From Ceratotherium simum simum (taxonomy: Eukaryota > Chordata > Mammalia > Perissodactyla > Rhinocerotidae), in the NCBI RefSeq assembly GCF_000283155.1, contig NW_004454170.1:15557984-15621983 (forward strand): a stretch of DNA of 64,000 nt, read 5' to 3'. The notes beneath the pieces are model-generated. The model was not told the DNA's origin. It did no database searches and worked only from the letters and a program-made list of their open reading frames with translations. The translations under genes were made by a program, and so were the position numbers. Shown one piece after another: positions 25,205 through 37,890 of this stretch. The stretch's first letter is position 1; each line of letters starts with the position of its first letter.

Positions 25205-25450
25205 TTATGACATCACTTTCTCAACAACAACAAGTAATAATTCTAAGCACTTTGTGGGTATCCCATAATAACCGTATACAGCAGATAAATTTATTATACC
25301 CATTTTACAGAAAACTGAGGCTCAGAGAAGCTAAGCGACTTGTCCCAGAGCACACAGCTAAAAAGTGGCTGAAGCCAGGATTCATATCCAAGTGGTCTGC
25401 ACCCAGGGTCACACTTAACCAGAACCCTATCTCACCTCCCTCAAGGCAAT
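25205..25450 (-). mobile_element. MIR SINE
   Basis: Reverse MIR: CATTTTACAGAAAACTGAGG, CTCAGAGAAGCTAAGCGACTTG, ACACAGCTAAAAAGTGGC, CAGGATTCATATCC. Confidence 0.85.
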
Positions 25451-25544
25451 CCTGAGGTAATACAGGTTGATCACTGGTTCCTCGTCCTTCACTTTCCATA
25501 AATATGGAAACATTTTTTAAACTCAAGCCTCTTTTCTTCTTAGT

Positions 25545-26310
25545 CTATACTCTCTTTCTGGCCATCCCATACACATTTCCCTACAATTTCACTGAACACA
25601 AATATTAACTCCCACATATCTCCAGTTCTTACTTTTCTTCTCAATTCTAGACCTGAATTTCCGATTACCACACATCTACCTGGATAATCCAGAAGGAATT
25701 CTAATTCAACATGTACAAAAAGAAACTCATTATTATTCTTCTAATATCTTACCCTTTCTCTAGCCTCGGACTTAGTTAATAGTCCAAGTCATATACCTGC
25801 AAATCATCCTTATGCCCACCTTATCTCCCCCTCACCTCCAAAATCCAACCTGACCCATTCCCTAAAGAGCTTTCCATTCTCTTCTTCTTCGCTGTCCTCA
25901 CTGTCTTGCCTTAATTTAGATCTCATTTCTTAACTAGTTTCACTTGCCTCTAGTTTTGTCAAAATGTTCTCTCTAAAGCACAAATCCTACTTTCAGAATA
26001 TAGTCCAAGTATCTACTTAAACTAAACATGCCTAGCCTATGACTCAGCAACTCCATTCCTAGGAACATTTCCAAAAGAAATGAGTGTATATGACCACCAA
26101 AAGATATGGACAGAAACATTTATAGCAATTCTATTCATACTAGCCACACGTTTTCCATAGTACATTGTCAGCATTTGTTTACTTATAGGCATCCTCCACT
26201 AGAGTGTGAAATCTTTAAAGGCAAAGACTAGTCATATAAATATATCTCCAGAAATTAGCCTATAACCATATCAATAAGTGCTTCGTGAATATTAATTAAA
26301 TGAACGTGTT
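25545..26310 (+). mobile_element. L2 LINE split by an L1 fragment
   Basis: Forward L2 ORF-end sequence at about 25545-26020 and a plausible L2 tail at about 26156-26310 (TACTTATAGGCATCCTCCACTAGAG, AAATCTTTAAAGGCAAAG). They are separated by L1-like sequence, 26025-26155 (CTCAGCAACTCCATTCCTAGG, TATAGCAATTCTATTCATAC). Confidence 0.6.
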
Positions 26311-26416
26311 TTTAAGATAAAAAAGAGTCCTTTATCTAACAAGCCTGACATTATGTTCCCTAAATAACCTTTACTTGATTCTTCCAAACTCAGTCAAACA
26401 AAAAAAAATCTGTACA

Positions 26417-26664
26417 GGAGGTGGTCCCCTGGCATGGCAGTTCGGCAGGCTCCACTTTGGCGGCCTGGGTTTGCAGGTTTGGATCCCACGTGCAGACCTA
26501 CACCGCTCGTCAGCCATGCCGTGGCAGCGACTCACATATAAAGTAGAGGAAGACTGGTACGGATGTTAGCTCAGGGCTAATCTTCCTCAAGCAAAGAAAA
26601 GAGGAAGATTGGCAACAGATGTTAGCTCAGTGCCAATCTTCCTCAGCCAAAAAAAAAAAAAAAC
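26417..26664 (+). mobile_element. ERE-type SINE
   Basis: Diverged head (GGTGGTCCCCTGGCATGGCA), GGTTTGGATCCCACG, CATATAAAGTAGAGGAAG and paired TTAGCTCAG tail units. Target duplication AAAATCTGTACA at 26405-26416 and 26665-26676, 12 of 12 bases. Confidence 0.94.
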
Positions 26665-26789
26665 AAAATCTGTACACATAAACAAGAAAAGTCTGTACAT
26701 ATACAATCAAAGCACATAATGCTTGATCATCTCCTCTGGACTGCTAAAGCAACTGCCCTTTTAAATTGTTCTTATGGCATCCACAGTGA

Positions 26790-27335
26790 GCTTTTAAAAA
26801 CACAAATCAGATCATGTCACTCCCCTGCTTAAAACCTCCCCCTGGCTTCCCATATCACTTGGAATAATACACAGATTTCTACCATGGCTTGCAAGGCCCC
26901 TCCCGCCTATCTCCCTGACCTCACCACCAAAACCATCTCCCTCCCTCTCTAAGCCCCAGCCACACCGGTCTTCTTTCAGTTCTTAAAACACAGCAAGCTC
27001 ATTCACCCTTAAGGATCTCTGCATTTGTTCCTTCTGCCTAAAACACTGCTCAGCCTGACCTTCTCACGGTGGATCCTTCCCCTCATTCACTTCTTCTGAT
27101 CAGGTGGCATCGCCTCAGATAAACCCCCTGGATCATCCCTCTGGTGTCACGCTAGCCATCTTCCCCTACCAGCCCAAATCACGTTATCTAGGTTAATTTC
27201 TTTATAGCACCGACGTGTTTACTTGTTTGCTGTCTGTAAACTCCACAACAGCAGAGCCCATATTTGTCTTCTTCACTACTATATCCCCGGGTATAGAAAG
27301 AGTCCTCAGTTAATGTTTGTGATAATGAGTGAAAA
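26790..27335 (+). mobile_element. L2 LINE 3' portion
   Basis: Forward L2: AGATCATGTCACTCCCCTGC, CTGGCTTCCCATATCACTTG, CCACACCGGTCTTCTTTCAG, GAGCCCATATTTGTCTTCTT, ending in a CTCAGTTAATGTTTGT tail. Confidence 0.85.
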
Positions 27336-28184
27336 ACTAACATTGTAAGTAAATTGCAAATTATTTAAAAATCTGAATTGAAGGCTTACTAAACTCCATA
27401 GATCTACTGAAAAATATAAACCTCTGTCCTCTGAATGAAAAATCTTAGGTAAACAAAGTTAACTGATTCAATCTCTTCGTAGCAGTTGAGAACTGAAGTG
27501 AATTTAGCAAAATGACTGTTCTGAGCTTTCTTTGCATCTCCATTAATTCCATACTGGATTATCATAATTTTAAAAATTACTGAAGTCATGGGGTTTTTTT
27601 CCTCCAGAATTCCTTTCCCATCAAGATTGAGACGCTGAATCAAACTACGCATAACAAGGATCTCTCATTCTGAGACTGACATTGCCCTCGTTGTTCTATC
27701 AGATACAAATGCCAGTGAGCCACTTGCTTGCTTTGAAAACAGAGAGTGGGAATATGCGCTTGTTTTGACTTCTTACAACTCCAAGTGGGAGTACCAGAGG
27801 AAATGAATACACAAGCTAATCAACCAGCTCTACAATGTAAGTGTAAATACATCGCAGGAAGTTTACTTGTGAGGTGTTGGACTACCAAGACGCTTCCAAC
27901 ACTTTCTTGCACGAAAGGTATCATATAAAGTCAGAATTTCATTTTACCTTCCCCTTTCTCCCATGCCAGGTTCTAAGCCTTGAACACTAAAAATAATGTT
28001 TGAGGTCTCTTCATTTATATTAAGTTTTTATTATTGAAACAAATGAATGCTCTAATGTTTCATTCTAGAATGCTGAGGGTGGTTTTCACCTTGTAACAAG
28101 GCCACTCATTACCTCAGTCATTAACCCTTCTTAAGTGGAGATCTAGAGCAGTGCTTCTTTACCACAAATCCCACTTTCATTCAT

Positions 28185-28780
28185 TTATTCATAAATAGTA
28201 CCGTGAACATAGTAAAAGTTCAATAAATATTATAAGACACCACAGGTACAGAAATGAACACAGACATGGTCTCTATCCTCATGAAGCCAACATTCAAGCA
28301 GAGAAGACAAATATTAAACAGATAACTTAACAATTAACTATCTAATGACAGTGGAGATCACTGCTCCCCACAAAAAGGTGCTAAAAGAACACAAGATAAG
28401 GGGATCAGATTTTGTCTTGGTGATCACAGGAAGTTTCACTGAGGAAACAGATCAGAATAATCAGTAAGTGTTCACCAGGTAAAGGGTGCGAAAGAGAACA
28501 TTTCAGGTGAGGGAACTGCAGGTGCAGATGCCTTGAAGTAGGAAGAAACCTGGCACACTGGAAGGATAGAGAGAAGATGATGTGGCCAAAGGAGAATGAA
28601 GCAGAAGAGAGTGGCAGGAGATGAGCTTAGCAAGGAGAAGACTTTTGATCTTTAACCTAATATCAATGGGAAGCCATTAAAAGATTTTAAGCAGGTGAGT
28701 ATACCATGATCCAATATAACAGGTCTATAGGAAGAATGAAATGTAAGAAAATAAGGAAGGATCCAGTCAGAGAACTGCTA
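28185..28780 (-). mobile_element. L2 LINE 3' portion
   Basis: Reversed L2 running from TTCATTTATTCATAAATAG through GGTACAGAAATGAACACAGACATGGTC, ATTTCAGGTGAGGGAACTGC and AATGGGAAGCCATTAAAAG. Confidence 0.7.
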
Positions 28781-28784
28781 GAGA

Positions 28785-28930
28785 AGGTAAGAGTTTCTCA
28801 AGATGTGGACCATGATCCACCTGCATCAGAATACCAGAATCACCGTTAAAGGCAAATTCATGGGCCCAACCTCCAACCCACTAAATCCAAATCCTTATAA
28901 CTGGAGTATCTCCATCTGGTCTCAGGTTAT
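28785..28930 (+). mobile_element. MER5-like hAT relic
   Basis: GAGTTTCTCAAGATGTGGACC, CACCTGCATCAGAATACC, GGGCCCAACCTCCAACCC. Diverged copy of the MER5 pattern seen at 24335. Confidence 0.65.
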
Positions 28931-29244
28931 TATAATAAACATTAAGTAGCACAGTAACAATACTCGAGGAATGCCAATGATCATTAAATAAATAAACCAT
29001 GACTGAAGTGAAATACTCTGCTTTTACTTGGGCATGAGTTCCCTCCTCTAAAAGTCTGGTGTTACCCCTTTCTTCTCCAACTCCCTTTCTTCCTTATCTG
29101 TAGCAAAGGACCAATTTTATTCTTTTCCCATAGTCATTGATTGATATTAGTTTACACTTACTTTGACTTGTTCCTGACTGGAGCAGATCAGAGGACATGA
29201 ACACATAAGTTAACCTGTGTTACAAGTTCAATTCTGACTAGAAA

Positions 29245-29475
29245 AATTCAGATTAAGAATAATGTTATCTTTTGTTTGTGTGGCCCTTCCTAATATTCAA
29301 AGCTCTTTTATATACACAATCTCATCTGATCCTCACAATAATCCCAATTTACAGATTAGAACACTGAAGGCTCAATGGGCTATGTGATTTACCCAGGCAC
29401 ATTACTAGTAATTGACAGAGGCCAGTCAAGCCCAGACCCCTCAGACTCCAAAGCCACACTGAAGGAACAGTGCCA
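29245..29475 (-). mobile_element. MIR SINE
   Basis: Reverse MIR: ACACAATCTCATCTGATCCTC, CAATTTACAGATTAGAACACTG, GGCACATTACTAGTAATTG. Confidence 0.7.
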
Positions 29476-30074
29476 GAGCTCCAGTAGGTCAGAGCCCCAT
29501 TCGCTCATCGAAGGTCCCCCATGTACTGCCCTCCATCCCTCATTCCATGCATGGCAGACAGTGAGAGCCTACTCCACATCAGGTGCTACGAGTGACTCAC
29601 AAACTCTCAGGTCCTGTACTAAATAGCAAGTCAAAATTCCCTCTATGAGGTAATGGGAGGGAAAAGACACCATTGTAGGCAAATGAGGACATAACTGTCC
29701 CATGTCACCAAAACTATTTGAAGGAAAATATTTAGATTTCATATTAACAGGATAGAGGTCACAGGACTATAGGAAATTATAACTGTCTTAGCCAAACAAA
29801 ACATAAACTTCTCTTGTCAAAGAGGTGTAATGGTCATGTTGCCAGTAGTAATTATATGTTTGGATTTTCAAAAATGCCTTCTCCTTCCCCACTAAAAAAA
29901 AAAAAAAACGCTGCAACGTTTCCCTTTCCAGGAATGTGATTTAACTTAACAGCTAAGCTAATAATCACTAGCTGCTTATTTGGTGCAAACAAAGAAAGCA
30001 CTGTCTCTGCATGTGGACACGATGGTCCTGAATGTGAGACGGATTTAAGTATCTGGTTGTGAGTGGCCATTATA

Positions 30075-30082
30075 TCACGTGA
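30075..30082. promoter_or_regulatory. Palindromic E-box TCACGTGA
   Basis: A perfect octamer of the USF/MITF/TFEB class in intron 2. Binding is inferred from the motif alone; such matches arise often by chance. Confidence 0.3.
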
Positions 30083-30147
30083 CAAGTGGAGCTGCACGAG
30101 CACCTATTACATGACTCCATACGGCCCTGTCACTCTAATTCAAGCGC

Positions 30148-30159
30148 GGGGACTTTCCC
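30148..30159 (+). promoter_or_regulatory. kB-like site GGGGACTTTCCC
   Basis: Exact match to the classic NF-kB decamer GGGACTTTCC plus one flanking base on each side. It lies 65 bp from the E-box at 30075, in a repeat-free part of intron 2. Confidence 0.35.
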
Positions 30160-31109
30160 TTCACGTTAAAAAGCTCTCCTCAGTCACTTCCATAGCTTGT
30201 GAGGTTAAAAAACTTAAATTATATTGAGCCAGGGAAATCGTGTACACAGCTATTGTATCCAAAGTAAACAACAAAAGGGGAGAATAAGAAAAAAATGCTT
30301 CTTCAAGGACTCGAAGGCAACTGTGGAAGAGGGCAGAATGCGTAGAAGGCAGCTAGGCTAGAACCAAAGTGAAGAGCAACGCTTTGTAGCTATGTCTTAA
30401 TTGGGGAGAAAACATAGCATTTTTCAAATCTCCTTATGTGATTTGATGGGCACCTAGCAGTTAGCTAGAAGCACATATTGATTCATTTTGCCTAAAAGGT
30501 ATAGGATGCACAAACAGGCCATTGATGTCACATGATTGAGCAGCGGTCAGTGTGGAAGCAAAACCAGTGAGCGAGTTTCTAGCCATTTGTAAGTTTAGCC
30601 ACCACATATTTCTCTGCAGCCCCAACATCTAACTAACTCCACACCTCTGGTCAAAGGTCTCTTGGACTGGGAAGGGAGGAGGCAATACCTTTAACATTTC
30701 CTTCCAGTAGCTCTGGAAGGAAGTTGTTCAAGGTGTGAATGAGGTCCAGGAAAATCAAATTTTGAAGAAACCAGTACATTTAAATCACATAACAGTGATC
30801 CTTCATGGGGAAATTTAATGTTCAACATAGAAGGAGTTGTTTTCCCAATGAGGGTCCTTTTAAACACCAACACTCTAAAAGTTTTATTAATTTTATGGAA
30901 TGTTTCTAGAATGTGTTATTTTTCTGCCAGAAGTAGAATAACTTGAGCATGGTTTAACCTTTCATTCACAGCTCAGTAGGCCACCAACGCTACAAAGGAC
31001 TGTGGTATCTGCCCCAGAGACACTGACACAGACAGTAGCGCTTCTTCCAAAACTAAAGGATCCCACATACCTACACTTTTCTAGTTCATAAGCCTGGTAT
31101 TGAATCATC

Positions 31110-31415
31110 ATCACTTTCTTACATCCATTTATTCAGCAAATACTTATTATGTCTGCTGTTCTAGACTCTGGAAAGACAGCAGGGGGAAAAGCAATGAAAA
31201 CCCATGTCCTCATGGAACTTACATTCTAATGCAGGAGAGAGGCAATCGATCAATCACCAATAAAACAGTATGTTAGACAGTGGTTAAGTGGCAGGGATGG
31301 TAGAGCTGAAATGGGGGATGAGGAGTTCCAGGGTGGGGGAGGGCTGCAATGTAAACGAGTGGTTAGAGAAGGCCTCACTGAGAAGGTGACATCTGAAGAC
31401 AGCCTTCCGCCAGGA
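31110..31415 (-). mobile_element. L2 LINE fragment
   Basis: Reversed L2: TTATTCAGCAAATACTTATTATG, CATGGAACTTACATTCTAATG, GAAGGCCTCACTGAGAAGGTG. Confidence 0.85.
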
Positions 31416-31794
31416 TTGTCAGTTTTTGTTATTATGAGTGTCTGCCTCTAAAAGCTACACTGTCTTCAGATTTGCCCCATCTACTCAACTGTAAACAAAA
31501 AACTTCATTATGAGTATATATAAATAACCAACTTTGTTATGTATTAGGAATTAACATAGTATGAATTAAGAATGATGGCCTTTCCTATGGAGTAAGAGCT
31601 ATTTGGGCTGCTCAGAGAACTCTTTCACTAACTTAAAGTTTTTAAATATGCTCTGGAAAGTTGAAATAACCAAAAGTGAGGGGGTGTGACTCTACTTGTT
31701 TTTTTAGAGTACATAAGCCTCCAAACATCTTAAAACTTTGCCCCCACCCCTTGTAGTCTATGATAATAAACTAGCTTGCTTCCCCCCCTTACCT

Positions 31795-32175
31795 CTCTAA
31801 CTACACTTTTTCTGACTCCTAGACTGACTGCTCTCCGCCTTCTCGCCTCCTGAATGAGACATCACCCAAGCTGGGCCCTCAGCCCTCCTCCATTTTCCAT
31901 ATCATTCATTCTTACTGTTTCATTCACTTACACTCACCTTCATTCCTCTAATCCCAAATCTCTTCTAATCAGAAAATTCCTCCAGCACGCTGTGCCTAAA
32001 ATTGACATAATCACATCATCACCCTCCCACCAGCACCACCAAGAAGCTCTTCCTCCCAGAACCCGTTTCTGCTGATGACACCACCATCCTCGTGGTTCAG
32101 CGACACCAAAAATCTTAGAACAATCTTTGACTCCTCCCCCTCACTGTACAAGCAGTCACCACAGCTACTGATGCT
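31795..32175 (+). mobile_element. L2 LINE internal fragment
   Basis: Forward L2-like coding relic: GAACAATCTTTGACTCCTCC with the CTCCTAGACTGACTGC and TTCTGCTGATGACACCACC neighbourhood. Diverged. Confidence 0.5.
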
Positions 32176-32179
32176 TTCT

Positions 32180-33880
32180 TTTAGGTTTTTATCTACTCTG
32201 CTAATGGGAGGAAATAAAAAGTTATCACTGCAGACACAACTGTGATCACTAAGGACAAGTGATTGCTTCAGGATTTATAGAAACCTTGGTAGAAAGTGAT
32301 TAGGTTCTCCTGGAAGTGTCAGACAAGCATCCCAAATGTTAGGAAAACAATGTTTATTAAACTTAGTATAAACCTTCTCTAACAGGGAAGAGGATTCAAG
32401 AAAGGTAGGAAAAATATTTCAAACATGAAATAAAAAAAAGAAAGCACCCAAAGAAATCAAGGTGGTTGTCCAGGTTTTCCAAATTATTAGAGATAGAAAG
32501 AAGGCCCCATAATTAAGGCTGTATCCTTGGGGTAGCAGATATCTAAGAGCAAAGGTAACAGGAAAGTTAAGAGTTATAATAAACTGAGTCTTGAGAAAAT
32601 GTTAAGGTCAAGTAGAAGAGCTTTTTTCAGCTATATTAGGAGCAAGAATGAGGAAGGGAGCGGCTCATTACTGATAGGTGGGGTACTATTAACTGATACA
32701 GAGAGAAAAGAGAACTACTTCGCTCCTCTTATGCTTCTATCTTCACTATCAGGGAAAATGATCTTTAAACTGGAAAGGACAGGACCAACATGGTGAAGAG
32801 GAAACTAGAGCCCAAGATAGAGAAGGCGATGATAAGAAAGCACTTAGCCCTTAAGTGATTTCATGTCTCCAGAGCCAGATTAATAACCCGCAAGGGCACT
32901 GAAAGAACCAGCAGATGTGATCATAAGATGGATGAATGGAATGTCCACAAGCATAGAATCATGGACGTGTCTAAACGCTGGCAACAAGAAAACAGACCAA
33001 TTTTCAGATAGGAATGTAGACTGGAAACAATGGACTGCTTTGCCTGCCAACCACTATTGCCAACATCCCAGATGGTATGTAAGCAATGATCACTAGGAGC
33101 TAACATGAAATCACTGAGAAAAACAAAATCATATCAAACTAACTTTCCATCCTACTCTGACCCTAGGCAAGTAACACGGAATGTTACAGACATGATGTTC
33201 ATAGAGTCAAAAAGCCATTCCACCAACTCTCTCCTTAGATCTTTACAGACAGGATGGAGCTCTATGAGTTGAACAGTTGGTAGAGTTGGCTAAATTTGTA
33301 TCCAAATCCAACAGTCAAGGAATGCTGAATGCTGAAGCACTGTTAACCAGTGAGTATTGTTAGCAGCGGGGAATGTCTCTAGCAATATAACACAGAGTTT
33401 TGTCTTTGGCCATGCTGATTAAATCATTTTGATAAATGAAGTGGTTCTATAGAACCTTATTAAACTTAATTGAAAGTTACAGCTAATACACTGACTTACT
33501 GAATCAGAATTTTAGAAGATTTTGAAAAAACTGGAAAAAATAGCTAAGACTAACAAAATTAAACTAAAATAAATATTTTCTGCATTTAGATTTTTAAAAA
33601 TCAACTCTCCAAGTACAGGTTAAATGAGACTTAGCTTAATTATTTAACAACTATTAATTGTTTAATATTGCAAAAACTAAAAAGACCAAGGAATCTGAGC
33701 TGAACATAAGTCGTGAGTGTAATACATTTGCAAAGGGACCTAATTTAAGTTCCATACATGAACACTCCTAATAGTAAAAAGAACCATATAAAATTGCCAA
33801 TATTCAACCTTTTTTAACTTACAAATATGGCAATCTCATACAGCTCAACCTAAGAGAAGATTACACGTGGTGTCGTAAGA
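32180..33880. other. Unannotated intron 2 sequence
   Basis: AT-rich DNA. I see no gene, RNA or nameable repeat. Confidence 0.4.
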
Positions 33881-34290
33881 GAAGTAGAAAGTGCCTTGGA
33901 GTTCAGAAAAGGGTAACATACCACCATTGGGGAAGCTGGAGAGGGTTCATTGAAGAAGTGGCATGTGAACTGGAAACTGAGTGATGGCTGGGATTTAAAC
34001 AGAAGGCGATTTGGGGAAAGGAGGCATTTCAGACAGAAGTAACAGTGGGGGAAAAAAGACCCTAGGACAGGAAAGTAGCCTAACTAGGTTAAAGTGTGGA
34101 GGATATAAAGGTGAAACACAGGAAATAACACTAGAAAGGGAGATTGCAACTAGACTTTGGAGGCCCTCAAATCCACTGTGCTAAGTTCTCTAAAATTCCA
34201 TGAGTTTCCTACAAACACCAAGAACAATATTTGGCACATACAAGGGGCTCAAATTTGATTGAATAAGTGAACGAATGAACGACCTATTTG
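33880..34290 (-). mobile_element. L2 LINE fragment
   Basis: Reversed L2: GGGAAGCTGGAGAGGGTTC, CATTGAAGAAGTGGCATGTG, GCATTTCAGACAGAAGTAAC. Confidence 0.55.
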
Positions 34291-35480
34291 TGTTAAGTAC
34301 AGAACAACAGGAGGTAAACATAAACACGCCCCTGGTTGCCAAGTGAGTCCATCACTGGAATCATAGTACTTTTCATCTTTTAGTCTAACTCCCTCAAAAA
34401 TTCTGGGTGACTAACAACAGGACTGGAAATACTCAAGCAAAATAGAGGCGAAAGGCTGCCTGGTCCTCCGCCAGTTCCTAGGGTAATCTAATTCACCAGG
34501 GCAAAATCTCCAAAGAAGATTTCGGTTCAGTAACTCCTAAATATTGTGCTTTTGGACTCTTTCCTGAAAATGAATGCCATCTAAGTCTACAAGTTTCAGA
34601 AACAAATGTTTGGTGGCTTTTGTGGGCAATTGTTTTTAAAACATCAGGCATGTCTAAGGTATAATTTTAAAGAATCTGGCTCCAGGAGAAAAAGCTCAAG
34701 CATTAGTCACATGTTTTACATTTCTTACTCTTGCCTGCCAGATTTTTTTTTTTTTTTAATTAAGAAAGGAAAAATGGGTCAGCCCAGAAGAATTTTTACA
34801 ACTGTCAGAATAAATACAAGGCCCATGCAACCCCATCAACTTCATTTTGGGAGCCTTTTCCCCCCTCTGTCTGTGGCTTTAAGTGTCATTTATTTAGAAC
34901 CCAGCCAAAGGCATCACCCTGGTGACCGACCCTACATCTTGCATGCTGTCAGGGCACGTTTTCTGTAGGAGGGAAGAGAACTGATGTGATTCTAGATTAG
35001 ATACAGCCTCTTCTGATTGCAACAGGACATGGTGGGTGGAGCAGCTAAGGGTCAAAGGGAACCCTCGTCCAACCCAGCTTGGCTCCAAGGTCATTAAGAA
35101 ACCACTCTGCTTCTTAGAAAGCATCACCACCCATGAATTTTGAAGAAGTCTTCAAGAAGCAACTAATCAGACAAAAGTCACTCCTGGGCTCAAGAGACAC
35201 TTTAGTGCTGAGCACACAGGTCCAGACTGCAGTAGACAGAACTGCTGCCATCCTTAGTTCACCCTTCACTCTGGGAGTCTCCTGAGTAGCGACTGCTTTT
35301 AGGATGAGCACCAATGCTCGGGTTTACTTTCATGCAGAGTCTGGTTTATTTGAAGGGTTCCAGAAGAGCTTCCGCCAACCAGACTTAAAATCTCTATGGT
35401 GTTTCTAGTACCAACCCGCCCTCTTTCAGAGCAGTCCAGGCCTCCTCCTAAAGCTTTAGAGATTAAGCCAAACCTAGAGC
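34290..35480. other. Unannotated intron 2 sequence
   Basis: A 120-codon frame at 34606-34968 has a poly-Phe stretch from a T-run and no family resemblance. I regard it as chance. No repeat recognised. Confidence 0.4.
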
Positions 35481-35482
35481 AG

Positions 35483-35715
35483 TGATTTTTCAAACTTATT
35501 AACCATGCTTCATTATAAAAAGAAAAGATACATTTTATATGTGATTCAGTATACCTATGCACACATATAAAACAAAAAGTTTCACAATAATGCTATTCTG
35601 ATATCTTCTATTCCATTCTGTTCCAATTTTAAAATGCTGATTTTTGACCCAATAAACTGATTTCAGAACCCACTAATAAATTATACCCTGCATTTTGAAA
35701 TGCAAGGCCCTAGAG
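35483..35715 (-). mobile_element. hAT-type DNA transposon relic
   Basis: The reverse complement reads ATTAGTGGGTTCTGAAATCAG, then TTGGGTCAAAAATCAGCATT and AGAATGGAATAGAAGATATC, a pattern of a common mammalian hAT/Charlie-type non-autonomous element. Confidence 0.6.
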
Positions 35716-36038
35716 CAACACTGCCCAACAGAAATATAATGCCAGCCACAATATGTAATTTTAAATTTGCTAATAGCCACATTTAAAAAAGTAAAAAGAA
35801 ACAGGTGAAATTAATTTTAACAATATATTTTATTTAACCCATTACATCAAAATATTATCATTTTAACATGTGACCACTATCAAAAATTACTGAGCTATTT
35901 TACATTATTTTTTTCATACTAAGTCTTCAAAATCTGGTATGGATTGTACATGTACAGAACATTTCAATTTGGAGTAGCCACATTTCAAGTTCTCAAGAGG
36001 CCCATGTGGCTAGTCACTACCATACTGAATAGCACAAC
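35716..36038. mobile_element. hAT-type non-autonomous DNA transposon
   Basis: Ends CAACACTGCCCAACAGAAAT (left) and ACTGAATAGCACAAC (right), which are degenerate inverted termini of the CAGTGCTGTCCAATA kind. Inside are AATAGCCACATTTAAAAAAG and the GTAGCCACATTTCAAGT ... CCCATGTGGCTAGTCAC end typical of this family. Nearly complete, about 320 bp, no transposase. Confidence 0.8.
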
Positions 36039-36601
36039 CCTAAAGACTTCTGGTCCCAGGTCCCCACAATGGTGTCCAGCAGTGAAAGAAGGGGAGCCAT
36101 CCACTGCTGCTGAATTGCAGTGCACATTCACTCACATGCCCTCATCTCATACTGTACTATCAGGGTCCTCACAGCTCCAAAGCCCTGATAAAGGATGGGA
36201 GATTTCACAAGGAAAAAGAACAGAAATGAGGCTTGTTAACCAATAATAAGCATTATCACCCTGAAACTCTTCAAACACCAAGTCCAAACGCATTATTTCG
36301 TTCTGTGACAAAAGAAATATAACAAATGTCACAAAATATTCAAACTAGAAAGTAACTTTTAGAGAAGTTGTTCTGAAAAATATATCTTGCTGATTACAGA
36401 AATGAATAAATAGCATGACTGCAACTATGTTAAAAAGCGTGCCTGTGAACAAAGACTGGAAGATAAAAAGCAAAAGTTTAAAGAGCTGTGTTATGGTGGT
36501 AGGATTATGGGTGATTTTTTTCTTTTCTTTTAAAAAAATATGTATAATATTGTTGCATTACTCTTTTAAGAATAACATTGCTTTAAAAAGTTTCTTCCTT
36601 A

Positions 36602-36877
36602 GGGCCAGCCCATGGTGTAGTGGTTAAAGTTTGGCATGCTCTGCTTCGGCGGCCCAGGGTTGGAAGGTTTGGATCCTGGGCGCAGACCTACACCACTCAT
36701 CAGCCATGCTATGGTGGCAACCCATATACAAAGCAGAGCAAGATCCACTTGTTAGCTCAGGGACAATCTTCCTCAGAGCAAGATGTTAGCTCAGGGACAA
36801 TCTTCCTCAAGCCAGAAAAGAGGAGGACTGGCAACAGATGTTAGCTCAGGGTCAGTCTTCCACAGCAAAAAAAAAAA
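36602..36877 (+). mobile_element. ERE-type SINE with duplicated tail unit
   Basis: Head GGGCCAGCCCATGGTGTAG, GGTTTGGATCCTGGGCG, then three tail units. Two of these share TTAGCTCAGGGACAATCTTC and are nearly identical, at about 36752 and 36786. Imperfect target duplication TTTCTTCCTT / GTTCTTCCGT at 36591-36600 and 36879-36888. Confidence 0.92.
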
Positions 36878-36879
36878 GG

Positions 36880-37890
36880 TTCTTCCGTCTTTTCCAAAGC
36901 AAACATATATGCCATTGAATCCCAATACAAAGAAAAAGATAAGGAAAGCATGCTCTGACAAAAGGCAAGAAGAATCAGAAGCTGTCAGAAAACTTGATTT
37001 TGATAGAGCCAATGACACTGGGACAATCTGAATGAAAACACATAAGAACAGCTAGAATTCTGAAAACTTCCAGCAGTGACTTGATATTTTGCCTGAAGTA
37101 GAAATTTAAGGGTTAAAAACGTAAGACCACAAAGCAGAGGAAAGTTTGAAAGGGTAAGAGAACAAAGGAAGTTGAGTTTTACTAAAGAAAACTGAAAAGT
37201 ATACAGATAATATTATGTTATATAATAATATATTATTTATGTCACTTATTTTTAACTCCCCTTTTGCCAGTGGATCCTGGTAAAAGGAGCACACCCCTAA
37301 GAAAGTACCCTACACAACAAGCCTGTCATAAAAAACTCTAAGAAGCTTCGTCATTGGAACCTTATTTCCACATGGTTATGTGCATGGAGGGTGTCAGATC
37401 CCTTTACAAAAATGTGTTATACAAAGCAAAGCCAAATTGGCTTGATACTGACTTAATAGAAGCTTAAAGCAAATTGTAGCCCTCAGATATACAATATAAT
37501 AAGATATGTGAAAACCGTAAGTAAAGTAACTTTGGAATCCAAAGCAGAAATTGGGTTCCAGAGGTCCATCTTCGACCAATGACCCAAACCTATATGTCAC
37601 TAAGAAGCTTACAGACTATCTCTAAACACCACGTCATCTCATCTGTAGAGGTCACCAGCACAGTGAAGTCAATTTTCCTAAGATCACAAAATATATAGAT
37701 CAAGGAATGATGACAAAAATGAGGCAAAAGCAGCATTTTCCTTTTTTCATTGTGTTATTAGTTGAAGTATAAAATATAAATTAAATCTAGCTTACTTATT
37801 CAATATTTTCCTTTTTGTTTCAAAAAAGGGGATTTACAACATTACCAAATGGCAAAAAAAAAGATATGTGTTTTACAACAGAGATAAGGC
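36880..37890. other. Unannotated intron 2 sequence
   Basis: AT-rich with no recognised feature. Confidence 0.4.

Larger units (their letters stand above)
29480..31110. other. Intron 2 sequence with regulatory-looking motifs
   Basis: No repeat or gene that I recognise. It carries the kB-like and E-box motifs listed separately (30075-30159). Otherwise AT-rich. Confidence 0.4.
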
